Shown here: one piece after another, positions 1-8,393 of the stretch
Numbering within the stretch: the first letter of the stretch is position 1
How the letters are laid out: every line of letters starts with the position of its first letter
Assembly (NCBI GenBank): GCA_025938055.1
Contig: JAICQC010000029.1
Span: 1 to 18,694 of the forward strand
Origin: Anaerolineales bacterium
GTDB lineage: Bacteria > Chloroflexota > Anaerolineae > Anaerolineales > Villigracilaceae
Reading direction: 5' to 3'
DNA length: 18,694 bases
Notes under the pieces: model-generated
What the model saw: only the letters and a program-made list of their open reading frames with translations
Told to the model about the DNA's origin: nothing
Database searches by the model: none
Position numbers and translations under genes: made by a program

Positions 1-827
1 GCGGTCGTGGCTCCGTCCACTTCGAGGAAAGCCAGCCAGAGATAACCCTGCCTGTGCGCATTCTGAAAGGTGGCAGTCATTTGTTCGCGCATGGCGGGAT
101 GGAGGAATTTTTCTTTATCGGGGGATTGCACCATCAAATCGAAAAAGGCATTGATCTCGGAGTCAATATTTTCGTTTCCATCCACGATATAAAAACGGAC
201 GTTCTTCTCGCTCTCGGCGGCGCGGCGCATCTTGCGGCGGATCTCGTGGCGCTGTTTCTTGTCGATGCGGGCAAGATAGTCTTCAAATGATCCGTTCAAC
301 GGGATGCGCGGCGTGGGGCGATAGATCTCCTCGTGATGGGTCCAGCCGCGCTTCTCGGCTTCCGCTCTGAGCGCGGCGAGCGTGGGAGAGGTATCGGGGA
401 GGTTGTACCAATCGAGGGCAGACCAGCGATCTTCGAAGGAAGAAAGCTCGCCCTGAGCAGCGTCGAAGGGAAGAAAGTCGAAAAGTCCTGCTACGAAACG
501 CGATACGTCCGCCTCGCGCACGATCAAATCCAGGTAATCTGAAATTTCGATACTGCCCACCAGCATCAGCGCGCGCTGACCGTCATACTCCGTGATGAAC
601 AACGGCGCGATGCCGATCAATTGATCGTTTTCGGCTGCCGAAATCAGAACGAGTACGGGGGGGCGGCCGCCCTCCTCCACATTCCATTCCCCGCCGCCGA
701 GAGTCTGCCACCACTCACTGAGATATTCGTATCGGGAGAAAGGTGTGTCTGCAATGCTTTGCTCCACGAGCGCGTTCCACGTTGCTGCATCGATCTCCGA
801 AAAATCCTTGTGCAAAATGAAATTCAT
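1..827 (-). CDS. GNAT-like acetyltransferase, CelD/BcsL type (partial, 3' end outside window)
   Basis: An open frame of 275 codons starts at the ATG at 827-825 and runs without a stop off the left edge, so the C-terminus is missing. The N-terminus reads MNFILHKDFSEIDAATWNAL. Further in, SRYEYLSEWW and a stretch with FEDYLARIDKKQRHEIRRKM are typical of the Acetyltransf_6 (CelD/BcsL, FemAB-like) fold, where the basic helix precedes the second acyltransferase lobe. No signal peptide or membrane segment is seen, so it is probably cytoplasmic. Members of this family are often linked to polysaccharide or cell-envelope modification, but the substrate cannot be read from sequence. There is no clear Shine-Dalgarno (an AAGGA lies about 12 nt upstream). 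The gene diverges from the one at 1128, with a repeat element between them. Family call fairly sure, role unknown. Confidence 0.75.
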   Translation of the reverse strand, partial: MNFILHKDFSEIDAATWNALVEQSIADTPFSRYEYLSEWWQTLGGGEWNVEEGGRPPVLVLISAAENDQLIGIAPLFITEYDGQRALMLVGSIEISDYLDLIVREADVSRFVAGLFDFLPFDAAQGELSSFEDRWSALDWYNLPDTSPTLAALRAEAEKRGWTHHEEIYRPTPRIPLNGSFEDYLARIDKKQRHEIRRKMRRAAESEKNVRFYIVDGNENIDSEINAFFDLMVQSPDKEKFLHPAMREQMTATFQNAHRQGYLWLAFLEVDGATT

Positions 828-893
828 TTATGCTTTTTATCCTTGGTTTAGTATCTATATGAGAGTCTCAAGTTTCGAGAACACTCCATGCTA

Positions 894-1030
894 TGTCACC
901 CTGAGCAAAGCGACACTTGCACCTGCGTGCCAGTGCAGGTGAGGGTCTTCCGAAGAGTTGAGTCTATAGGCTCAACTCTTCGGGGATTCTTCGTTCGTGG
1001 CGCTCGGTGCGCCACTCGCTCAGAATGACA
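894..1030. repeat. Interspersed MITE-like repeat with terminal inverted repeats and three hairpins
   Basis: The ends TGTCACCCTGAGC and GCTCAGAATGACA are inverted repeats matching at 11 of 13 positions. Between them lie three hairpins: CACCTGC/GCAGGTG (920-926 with 935-941), a 15-bp stem around TATA with one G-T mismatch (950-983), and GTGGCGC/GCGCCAC (997-1003 with 1009-1015). It lies wholly in the gap between two divergent genes and has no coding potential. This TGTCA..CTGAGC..GGGATTCTTCG pattern is one I recall as a dispersed repeat in several bacterial phyla including Chloroflexota; the copy number here cannot be checked. The rest of the gap (828-893 and 1031-1092) shows nothing else recognisable. 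Confidence 0.7.
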
Positions 1031-1092
1031 TTATATTTCTTATATTTGACACGCCCACTTTGGTCTACCGTCCCGCGTTGAAATTTTACCAG

Positions 1093-1098
1093 TATAAT
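1093..1098 (+). promoter_or_regulatory. Putative -10 box for the gene at 1128
   Basis: A perfect TATAAT lies 29 nt before the GTG start, giving a predicted transcript start near 1105 and a short leader. There is no good -35 at 16-18 bp; TTGAAA at 1078-1083 is only 9 bp away and TTGACA at 1046-1051 is 41 bp away. Confidence 0.4.
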
Positions 1099-1127
1099 GA
1101 TAGGGACCTTTTGAGCATTCTTACGCT

Positions 1128-3629
1128 GTGGCTACCTTTAATCTAAACATCCTCCCCATCCATAGACATAACGGACAGGAGTCGGCGGAACTGCCTGGCT
1201 TGCTTGCCCTCACGCCGCCGCGCAAGACCGCCCGCGGGCGCGAGCGCGATCACTTCGTCGCTTATCTGATCCTGTCGGGCAATACATCGCTCTCGGCTGC
1301 CGAAGTGAGGAAACTCACCAACGACGCAGGAGGCTCCTTCTATCAGTCCCATGGTCCGCTCACGTCTGCGATGCGCAAAGCGGCAGACCAGATCAATGCC
1401 AAACTGCTCGAACGCAATCTGGCGACGGCGAGCCACGGGGAATACGCGCTGGGGCTGCTCATCCTTGCAGTGATCAGAGAAAGTCAGTGCACCTTATTAC
1501 TCAGCGGACCCACGCATGCGGTCTGGGTGAGCGACGGGAAGTCGCGTCACATTCATGAACCGGCGCTTTCCGGCAAGGGGCTGGGCGCCGCGCAAAACCT
1601 TACTGCCTACCTTTCGCAAGTGGAACTGCACCCGCAGGACCTGCTTGCGCTCTGCGCGACCTTTCCACGGGATTGGGAAGCCGACCTGCTGAACGAGCGC
1701 CCGCCCGCCTCACTGGATGCCAGTTACCGCAAGCTGACATTTACCAAAGGTGACCTGAACGCGGTCCTGGTGCAGGCGCAGAGCGGGCACGGGACGATCA
1801 CGATCCTGCGCCCGGATGTGAACTCGGCGCGTCACGCGGCGCGCCAGCCGGAGCCCGTACCTGCTGCGGAGGTTAACGCTGCTCCACAGCAAATGGGACC
1901 GCAGAATCACGAAGTACAGAATGAAGTAGTTCCGCCTGGGACGGAACCTCAAACGGAAGAAGCGGTTTCGAATCCTCAAGCGATTATTACAGAAGAAAAA
2001 CTCGATGCACTGGCAGAATTCGCCGCGCATTACGTGCAGCCCTCTGCCTACGCGATCCCGCCGCAGCCTGAGAGCGGGATGCCCCCTCCAAGCGAAGAAA
2101 TACCGGCAGCAGCCTCCGGCGGGCGCGGCTTTCCCTCCTCCATCCCGCGTGCAAAACCAGTTGAGCAGCAGCCTGTTGTAGAAGAGGAAAATGTTGAAGA
2201 CAGTATAACGGCTCAGCCTGCTGAAAACTCTTCCCGCTCCTGGAGGTCGCGCCGGCGCAGGCAGCGCTCCGATGCGCCTGCCGCGGCGACGCGCCAGGTG
2301 GCAAAGGTAATGGTCGGTGGGATACAGACCGGGCGGCGCCTGAACGAGCGCATCGGCGCGTTCCTACGATCGTTCCTGCCGCGCCTGCTCCCCGGCTCGG
2401 ATGCAAAACAGCCCTATTCCCTTCCCACCTATGCGTTGATCTTTATTGCCGTGGTGATCCCGGTGACGGTGGTCACGGTGGCAAGCGTCGTCTATCTGCG
2501 CTTTGGGCAAAGCATCCAGTACGACGAGCTCTTCGCGCAGGCGAACAATGCGAAGGCACAAGCCGTAAGCGAAACCGATCCCACACGTCAGCGCGATGCG
2601 TGGCAGAGGGTGCTGGTATATCTCGACGACGCCGATGAATACCGCGAGACAGACGAATCGAAACAACTGCGTTCGGAGGCGCAATTCCAGCTCGACATCC
2701 TGATGGGGATCAGCCGCCTCGAATTCCTTCCCGCGTTCGGCGGCGGGCTCGGCAGTTCCATCCAGATCAGCCGCATGGCTGCCAGCGAAAGCGACCTGTA
2801 TATGCTGGACGCCGAAGCAGGCAGGATTCTGCATGCCTCCTTCACAGGCAGAAGCCTCGAGATGGATACCGCTTTTAGTTGTCAGCCCGGTTCGTATGGC
2901 GGTTATCAGGTCGGTACCCTGATCGACCTGCTGGCGCTGCCAAAGGTCAATGCGGTGGGCGCGACCGTCATGGGCATCGACGACGGTGGGAACCTGCTTT
3001 ATTGCGCGCCGGATCAGGTCCCGCAAGCCATTCCCCTGCCATCCCTTCCGAATACCAACTGGGGACGCATTACCTCCTTTGCACTGGACAGCGGCAACCT
3101 GTATGTGCTCGATGCGCAATCGCGCGCGGTGTGGGTCTTTTTGGGTCAAGACAGCGCCTTCGTTGCCGCGCCATATTTTTACTTCGGTAATGAAATTCCG
3201 GTGAATATCGACAGCGCCATCGACCTGACTGTGAACAGCGATGACCTGTATATGCTGCATGCAGACGGACATCTTTCCACCTGCACCTTTAGCCGCCTCT
3301 CCGAAGTTCCCACCCGCTGCCAGGACCCCGCGCCGCGCGTAGATAATTATCCCGCTCACCAGGGTGTCGACATCTTCCAGCAGACACACTTTACGCAGAT
3401 GGGGATCACCAGCCCGCCCAATTCTGTGATCCTTTTGTTGGATTCTGAAAACCGGAGTGTCTTCCGCTTTTCGCCGCGTTCCTTCGAATTGCAGACTCAG
3501 GTGACGGGTTATGCCGGGGATGCCAACCCGTTCAAGGACGGGTCCGCCCGAGCGATGGCGGTCAGCCCCAACTACGTCCTGTATCTCGCGATCGGCGATC
3601 AGGTGTACTTCGCGACCAATATGCCCTGA
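1128..3629 (+). CDS. One-TM protein: degenerate PPM-phosphatase-like N-terminus, propeller-like extracytoplasmic C-terminus
   Basis: The 833-aa product starts with GTG; no Shine-Dalgarno is visible. Residues about 1-230 look like a PPM/PP2C-type fold (the LLILAVIRESQCTLLLSGPT strand pair, GKGLG, then a DLLALCATFP strand) but lack the conserved metal-binding Asp residues, so catalysis is unlikely. Residues about 230-420 are Pro/Glu/Gln-rich and low complexity, ending in a basic SRSWRSRRRR patch. One membrane helix spans about 434-458 (IFIAVVIPVTVVTVASVVYL). A short TPR-like helical stretch follows (QRDAWQRVLVYLDDADEY). The C-terminus has recurring blade-like units ending in YMLDAEAGRI, YVLDAQSRAVW, YMLHADGH and LLLDSENRSVF, suggesting a beta-propeller outside the membrane. 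The gene at 3673 follows after 43 nt and is probably co-transcribed. The architecture is visible; the function is unknown to me. Confidence 0.8.
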   Translation: MATFNLNILPIHRHNGQESAELPGLLALTPPRKTARGRERDHFVAYLILSGNTSLSAAEVRKLTNDAGGSFYQSHGPLTSAMRKAADQINAKLLERNLATASHGEYALGLLILAVIRESQCTLLLSGPTHAVWVSDGKSRHIHEPALSGKGLGAAQNLTAYLSQVELHPQDLLALCATFPRDWEADLLNERPPASLDASYRKLTFTKGDLNAVLVQAQSGHGTITILRPDVNSARHAARQPEPVPAAEVNAAPQQMGPQNHEVQNEVVPPGTEPQTEEAVSNPQAIITEEKLDALAEFAAHYVQPSAYAIPPQPESGMPPPSEEIPAAASGGRGFPSSIPRAKPVEQQPVVEEENVEDSITAQPAENSSRSWRSRRRRQRSDAPAAATRQVAKVMVGGIQTGRRLNERIGAFLRSFLPRLLPGSDAKQPYSLPTYALIFIAVVIPVTVVTVASVVYLRFGQSIQYDELFAQANNAKAQAVSETDPTRQRDAWQRVLVYLDDADEYRETDESKQLRSEAQFQLDILMGISRLEFLPAFGGGLGSSIQISRMAASESDLYMLDAEAGRILHASFTGRSLEMDTAFSCQPGSYGGYQVGTLIDLLALPKVNAVGATVMGIDDGGNLLYCAPDQVPQAIPLPSLPNTNWGRITSFALDSGNLYVLDAQSRAVWVFLGQDSAFVAAPYFYFGNEIPVNIDSAIDLTVNSDDLYMLHADGHLSTCTFSRLSEVPTRCQDPAPRVDNYPAHQGVDIFQQTHFTQMGITSPPNSVILLLDSENRSVFRFSPRSFELQTQVTGYAGDANPFKDGSARAMAVSPNYVLYLAIGDQVYFATNMP

Positions 3630-3672
3630 TCCTCACACTGCTGACGCCGTGCGCGGCGCTTCGGGCAATTCG

Positions 3673-4674
3673 ATGACCATCTTCAACTCCTTCTTCCGCA
3701 GACGAAAACCTTCGCCGCCGTTCGCGACCCAGCTACAGACGGCTCCCGATAATTCGGATGAGCCCGTGCAAGTGACGGTCCTCAAGACGCTGGTCATCGT
3801 CTACGACCCGGTGGTGGATTCCAAGACAGGGAAAAGACTTTCACAGTTCATGAACTGGAACCGGGTGGAAGATCTGGCAAAAGGCTTCATGACAGACATC
3901 CTGCAGGTGAGCGGCGGACTGGCACGCTATCAGATCATGCAGCGCATCGACGTGGATGGCTTCCCTGCCAAGGTCGACGGGTACTACTACGACGCGCGAA
4001 CCTATCTCGATGTGGTGCGCGGCGTTTCACGACCCTATATGCCGCAGGAAGCGGATTACCATGCGATCATCAACCGCTTCAATATCCTGCAGCTCGTGGC
4101 AAGGGATGAGATCGACGAGGTCTGGGTCTTTAACTTTCCGCATGCGGGTTTTTACGAATCGATCATGGGTGGTCCCGGCGCATTCTGGTGCAACGCCCCG
4201 CCGCTGAAAAACACGGATGCAGCAAAGCGGCGCTTCGTCATCATGGGGTTTTCCTATGAACGCGGCGTCGGAGAGATGCTCGAGAATATGGGGCACCGGG
4301 CAGAGTCCATTCTGGAAAAGACGTTTGAGAAGTTGACCGGCGACGACAACTTATGGAAGCGCTTTATCCGTTATGAAAGAACAGCGCCTGGCAAAGCCGC
4401 GCTGGGAAACATCCACTTTGCGCCGAACAGTGAGCGTGATTACGATTGGGGGAACTCCGGCTCAGTCTTAAGTGAGTGTGATGACTGGTCAAAAAACTTC
4501 CCGGATTTCAAAGGGGATGTCCGCCTGGTGACAGCAGAGGAATGGGGTAACGGGGATACCCGCAAGCATCACCTCTGGTGGTTTAGGCATGTACCCAGAG
4601 TCGCCGGTCGTAAAAATGGCATCCGCCACAATTGGTGGCAATACATTATGAATCCAAATTATGTCGGGGAATGA
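3673..4674 (+). CDS. Conserved protein of unknown function (333 aa)
   Basis: The frame is open from 3511, but that part overlaps the upstream gene and reads as out-of-frame sequence, so I chose the ATG at 3673 (MTIFNSFFRRRKPSPPF). A GTG at 3649 in the same frame is an alternative; neither has a good Shine-Dalgarno. The protein has no signal peptide or membrane helix. It has well-marked blocks: DEVWVFNFPHAGFYES, GAFWCNAPPL, MGFSYERGVGEMLENMGHRA, and a Trp/His-rich end with HHLWWFRHVPR and HNWWQYIMNPN. I associate these blocks with an uncharacterised family also seen in actinobacteria, sometimes in secreted form; that is memory, not a search. The conserved His, Trp, Glu and Asp residues would fit an enzyme, but no reaction can be named. 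It lies 43 nt downstream of the one-TM gene and probably shares its transcript. Confidence 0.75.
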   Translation: MTIFNSFFRRRKPSPPFATQLQTAPDNSDEPVQVTVLKTLVIVYDPVVDSKTGKRLSQFMNWNRVEDLAKGFMTDILQVSGGLARYQIMQRIDVDGFPAKVDGYYYDARTYLDVVRGVSRPYMPQEADYHAIINRFNILQLVARDEIDEVWVFNFPHAGFYESIMGGPGAFWCNAPPLKNTDAAKRRFVIMGFSYERGVGEMLENMGHRAESILEKTFEKLTGDDNLWKRFIRYERTAPGKAALGNIHFAPNSERDYDWGNSGSVLSECDDWSKNFPDFKGDVRLVTAEEWGNGDTRKHHLWWFRHVPRVAGRKNGIRHNWWQYIMNPNYVGE

Positions 4675-4728
4675 GTTCGGCAGATTTTATGGAGTGAAAT
4701 GGGATTTCATCGATTATCAGGACTGTAA

Positions 4729-4778
4729 GCGCATGATTTCAAACCTGTAATGTTTGACTCTCATGCGCAGAATACAAT
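4729..4778 (+). promoter_or_regulatory. Inverted repeat and weak promoter-like boxes before the diguanylate cyclase gene
   Basis: In the 172-bp gap, GCGCATGA (4729-4736) and TCATGCGC (4761-4768) form a perfect 8-bp inverted repeat with 24 bp between. A TTGACT (4754-4759) lies inside the loop edge and a TACAAT (4773-4778) follows after only 13 bp, too short for a standard sigma-70 promoter. It could be an operator; nothing else stands out in the gap. Confidence 0.3.
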
Positions 4779-4846
4779 AAACCCCTGCACAGTTTTTTAA
4801 TCGCTCCCTGGTGAAACTGGTTTGAGAAACAAAGAAGATTATATCC

Positions 4847-7294
4847 ATGTTACGACTTGCCTATCCGGCTAATAAGCGGCTACCTCATATTTTCATTACG
4901 ATTATCTTTGCATTGTATGTAGTGCTATTCGCAGTACTTCATGAGCGTATCGGAAGTGGCATTGCATCCCTTGCCACCGTCCCGGTGATTGGTGCAAGCT
5001 GGTATTTTGGTGTCCGTGGGGGAATACTGACAGCCGTCCTGTTGATTCTGGCAAATACAGTCATACTACTCACGGGAGATGACCCTCACATTGAACAGTT
5101 TACTGCCCCGGGCTATTTGATCGGCAGTGCTTCCCTGTTCCTGATCAGTCTGGTGGTTGGGAGTCTGGCAAGGGTTACGCGCGAGCGCAGGGAAGCCATC
5201 CTTAAACTGGAAGAATATGAACGGGAACGCCAGGCACATACCACGTTCCTGGAATCACTGGGTTCCATTACCAGCCGGGCACTTGAGGCGGATAGCCTTG
5301 AGTCAACCTTGAAGATTCTTGTCGAGAGAATCAGCAAACTTTTTGAGGCAGATGATAGTTTCTTTTCGCTATGGAGCGAAGCAAAACAGGTGCCCATCCC
5401 CACCGTTGCATATGGCTCCATGAGGGATATCTATTCCTACATACAGTTTGAACTTCACGACCGGGTTCCAAGCGTCTTTGCCTTCGAAGCGGGGCAGCCG
5501 GTTGCAATCCCGGACATCAATGACTCTCCTCATATTGAACCAAAGATCGCGGCAATTTATCCCAGCCAGTCCCTACTTGTCATCCCGCTGGTTACGCAGA
5601 ACCGAAAGCTCGGTTCTCTGCTCCTGGGCTATAACAAGAGACGGTCATTTATCCAAACTGAAATGGAACGGGCTCAAACTGCCGCCGAGCAGGTCGCCCT
5701 GGTGCTATCGAAATCGCTCCTGCTTGAAGAGGAACGAAAACAGGTCCGGCAGCTGACCGCCCTGCACGACATTGCCCTGATCTCCATCGACATCGACAAC
5801 GAAGATGAATTGATCAATCGCCTGACCGATGTGATTGGTCAAAACTTATTTCCCGATAATTTTGGCGTCTTATTGTTCGATGAACAATCCGGGGTTTTGC
5901 ATGCCCATCCGTCCTATCGCTTCTTTGCTGAAGATGAGCGCCACATGATGGACGTGCCGATAGAGCGGGGGATCACAGGCCTGGCTGTACGCACAGGCAG
6001 AGCACAGCGGATCGGGAACGTGCGGCAGGCAAGTGAATATCTGGATGTGGATGAACGAACGATTTCTGAGCTTTGTGTTCCCATCAAGTTCAAGGAACGG
6101 ATTCTGGGCGTCATCAATGCCGAAAGCACAAAAAAGGATGCTTTCACAGAGGACGATGAACGTCTGCTGGTGACGCTGGCGGGACAGATCGCGACAGCCA
6201 TCGAACAGATCCATAAGGCGCAGTCGGAACGGAAGTGGCTTGACCAACTCGCCCACTCTAATGACCTGATCTATGCCCTGGCGCAGATCACCACTCACAT
6301 GGAAAAAGCCTTTAGCACAGGCGATATTATTCGAAATCTGGGCGAGGAACTAAAAAAGATCGATCTGACCTGCATTATGGCTACCTATAGTAATGACAGG
6401 AACCTGTTCACTGTCAGCTACACATCCATGGATCCCCAGCTCATTGAAATCGTAGAAAATAATCTTGGTTATCCAATGATTACCTATACATTTGCTCCTG
6501 ACAAACTAGGTCCCGGAAACCTCCTCTATCCCACCGTGTTATCCAGCCCTGTGGATGAAATCCAACAGATCTTCGCTCGCATACCCAGGCAGGGCGTCTC
6601 AGACCTACTTTCTGACATTGGGGTCGGACCTGAGAGAGAGCCGTTACGCCTGCCGCTTGTATTTGAAGAAAACCTTCTGGGCATTTTATGGATCTGGGGA
6701 GAAAATCTCACAAAAGCAGACCTGCCGATCATGTCCATCTTTGCAAAACAGATCGGGGTCTCCCTGGAGCGCGCCCGGCTCTTTCAGGAGGTCCAAAGCC
6801 TGGCGCTCACCGATCACCTTACGGGACTCCAGAACCGCCGCAGCCTCTTCGAGCTGGGGCGTGTGGAATTTTCCCGGGCGCACCGCATGCACCGCCCGTT
6901 TTGCTGCATGATGCTGGACCTTGATAACTTTAAGCAGGTCAATGACACACACGGCCATGCTGCTGGCGATCTGGTCTTAAAGGAATTTGCCAGGCGCTGC
7001 AAGAGTTCAGTTCGTGAGATCGATCTTGTGGGCAGGTACGGAGGAGAGGAACTGGTTATTCTTCTGCCGGAAACAGATCGAAAAACATCAATTCTGGTTG
7101 CCGAACGCCTGCGCGCCTCCATTGCATCGAGACCGATCAGGGTTTTAGACAAGGAAATTGCCGTGACGGTCAGCATCGGTGTGGCAACACAGGATGAAAA
7201 CACTTCTCAACTGGAAACCCTGATCGCACGCGCCGATCAAGCCATGTATATCGCAAAACACAAAGGGCGGAATCGCGTGGCAATGAGCAAATAA
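4847..7294 (+). CDS. Membrane diguanylate cyclase with three GAF-like domains and GGDEF output
   Basis: This 815-aa enzyme should make c-di-GMP from two GTP at the inner face of the membrane. Four membrane helices lie at about 12-32, 38-56, 58-76 and 88-108, then a coiled linker. Three GAF-like sensory domains follow, at about 150-295, 305-460 (GITGLAVRTGRAQRI, LGVINAES) and 475-640 (LGILWIWGENLTKADL; the most divergent). The C-terminal GGDEF domain (about 650-815) has DHLTGLQNRR, LDLDNFKQVNDTHGHAAGD and the active-site loop GGEEL at 732-736, a functional-type variant of GG(D/E)EF. RxxD (REID, 723-726) sits exactly five residues before it, so the product-inhibition I-site is present. There is no EAL or HD-GYP domain. 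It converges on the phosphatase gene with only 6 bp between the two stops. The signals sensed by the GAF domains are unknown. Confidence 0.92.
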   Translation: MLRLAYPANKRLPHIFITIIFALYVVLFAVLHERIGSGIASLATVPVIGASWYFGVRGGILTAVLLILANTVILLTGDDPHIEQFTAPGYLIGSASLFLISLVVGSLARVTRERREAILKLEEYERERQAHTTFLESLGSITSRALEADSLESTLKILVERISKLFEADDSFFSLWSEAKQVPIPTVAYGSMRDIYSYIQFELHDRVPSVFAFEAGQPVAIPDINDSPHIEPKIAAIYPSQSLLVIPLVTQNRKLGSLLLGYNKRRSFIQTEMERAQTAAEQVALVLSKSLLLEEERKQVRQLTALHDIALISIDIDNEDELINRLTDVIGQNLFPDNFGVLLFDEQSGVLHAHPSYRFFAEDERHMMDVPIERGITGLAVRTGRAQRIGNVRQASEYLDVDERTISELCVPIKFKERILGVINAESTKKDAFTEDDERLLVTLAGQIATAIEQIHKAQSERKWLDQLAHSNDLIYALAQITTHMEKAFSTGDIIRNLGEELKKIDLTCIMATYSNDRNLFTVSYTSMDPQLIEIVENNLGYPMITYTFAPDKLGPGNLLYPTVLSSPVDEIQQIFARIPRQGVSDLLSDIGVGPEREPLRLPLVFEENLLGILWIWGENLTKADLPIMSIFAKQIGVSLERARLFQEVQSLALTDHLTGLQNRRSLFELGRVEFSRAHRMHRPFCCMMLDLDNFKQVNDTHGHAAGDLVLKEFARRCKSSVREIDLVGRYGGEELVILLPETDRKTSILVAERLRASIASRPIRVLDKEIAVTVSIGVATQDENTSQLETLIARADQAMYIAKHKGRNRVAMSK

Positions 7295-7300
7295 CGCACA

Positions 7301-8320
7301 TTAACCGGATATTTTCAGCGCCACCATCGTTACATCATCCACGAGGGGCTTGTCTCCGCCGAACGCGCTGACAGCCTGCCGCACAGCCTGCAGAAGGTCA
7401 GGCGCGGGCCGGTCGGCATGCTGGTGAATCAGTTCAGCCAGGCGCTCCTGCCCAAACTGTTCGTTGCTGATACTCAACACTTCCGTCACGCCATCGGTAT
7501 ACAGTAACAGAGAATCACCGCCTGAAAACCCGATCGATTCCATCCTGGCATGAAAATCTTCAGCCAGTCCAATGGCTGGCGCAGTCGGTTTCAGCCAGAT
7601 GATCGAGGAACCCTCTCTGCGGCGCACGGCTGGCGGGTTGTGCCCCGCGTTGACATAGGTCAGCGTAAGCGTAGCCGGGTCAAACCGCGCCAGGAAAACG
7701 GTGACAAACGTAGTGAAATGAATGTTATGGATGTAGAAACGATTGATGCGCTCCAGGATTTCAGCGGGGGAATCTGTATAAGGGGCCATCGTCCGCAGCG
7801 CAGTTTGCAGGCTGCTCATGAGCATACCCGCCGAAACGCCATGTCCACTCACGTCTGCGATGACCAATCCATGAGTCCCGTCGCGGAACTGGAAGAAATC
7901 GAAATAGTCGCCGCCGATGATCTCGGACGGACGACTGAAGGCAGCCAGTTCCACACCCCGGATTTGGGGCATACGCTGCGGCAGCAAGGCACGCTGAACC
8001 ACCTGCGAGAGTTCCAGCTCAGATTCCAAGCGCCGCCGCTCATCTTCGGAGTAATGATCCAGACAAACCGCCGCGGTGTAATCCATTTCAAGGAGCTGTG
8101 CGTCCACATACCCGTGACAGACTACACAAACGCCGAGGGTCTTGTCATCGATTTTCTCCAGGCTGGTCTCAATGACGTGCAGGTGCGTTTCGATACATTC
8201 TTCATCATTGCCCAGGCAAACTTCCTTCTCCGGCTCAGGCGCAGTCTCCAGGAATTCTGTAATTTCCTTTTGCTTCTCCTCCAACCCTTGCTGAATACGT
8301 TCGTAAAGCTCAGTAACCAT
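7301..8320 (-). CDS. RsbU/SpoIIE-type PP2C phosphatase with N-terminal DksA/TraR-like zinc finger
   Basis: I place the start at the ATG at 8320-8318, which has a GGAGG four bases upstream; a longer in-frame start at 8446 would overlap the neighbouring gene and has no such site. The product is 339 aa. Residues 1-60 are helical and charged. Residues 61-92 form a DksA/TraR-like zinc site with C65, C68, C86 and H89 (LGVCVVCHGY, AAVCLDHY), a CCCH rather than CCCC set. Residues about 100-339 are the PPM output domain: the LPQRMPQIRG linker typical of RsbU, GGDYFDFF with metal ligand D138, IADVSGHG with D156, LLLYTDGVTE and the final DDVTMVAL. RsbU-type enzymes remove phosphate from anti-sigma-factor antagonists; the substrate here is not nearby. 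It lies 73 bp downstream of the methyltransferase gene on the same strand. Confidence 0.9.
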   Translation of the reverse strand: MVTELYERIQQGLEEKQKEITEFLETAPEPEKEVCLGNDEECIETHLHVIETSLEKIDDKTLGVCVVCHGYVDAQLLEMDYTAAVCLDHYSEDERRRLESELELSQVVQRALLPQRMPQIRGVELAAFSRPSEIIGGDYFDFFQFRDGTHGLVIADVSGHGVSAGMLMSSLQTALRTMAPYTDSPAEILERINRFYIHNIHFTTFVTVFLARFDPATLTLTYVNAGHNPPAVRRREGSSIIWLKPTAPAIGLAEDFHARMESIGFSGGDSLLLYTDGVTEVLSISNEQFGQERLAELIHQHADRPAPDLLQAVRQAVSAFGGDKPLVDDVTMVALKISG

Positions 8321-8372
8321 CCAACCTCCAAGTTGCTTGGTGCCGTTAGAACATTTGTCTGATTCTGACACT

Positions 8373-8378
8373 ATTATA
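8373..8378 (-). promoter_or_regulatory. Putative -10 box for the zinc-finger phosphatase gene
   Basis: On the minus strand TATAAT lies 52 nt before the ATG at 8320, in the 73-bp gap after the methyltransferase stop. No convincing -35 is present. It suggests the phosphatase can be transcribed on its own as well as by read-through. Confidence 0.4.
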
Positions 8379-8393
8379 CAGAAAAATCTTACA

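Noticed and set aside
1078..1098. TTGAAA with TATAAT as a full promoter
   Set aside because: The spacer is only 9 bp, too short for sigma-70; only the -10 box is kept.
2364..3389. Long open frame of 341 codons on the minus strand
   Set aside because: It lies opposite the 833-aa gene, has no recognisable motif or start site, and its length is explained by the GC-rich codon use of the plus-strand gene.
3511..3672. Upstream extension of the 333-aa protein by 54 residues
   Set aside because: This part overlaps the end of the previous gene in another frame and has an Arg/Pro/Ser-rich composition typical of shadow sequence.
7550..8362. Open frame of 270 codons on the plus strand
   Set aside because: It is opposite the RsbU-type phosphatase, whose catalytic motifs are all intact, and it shows no domain.
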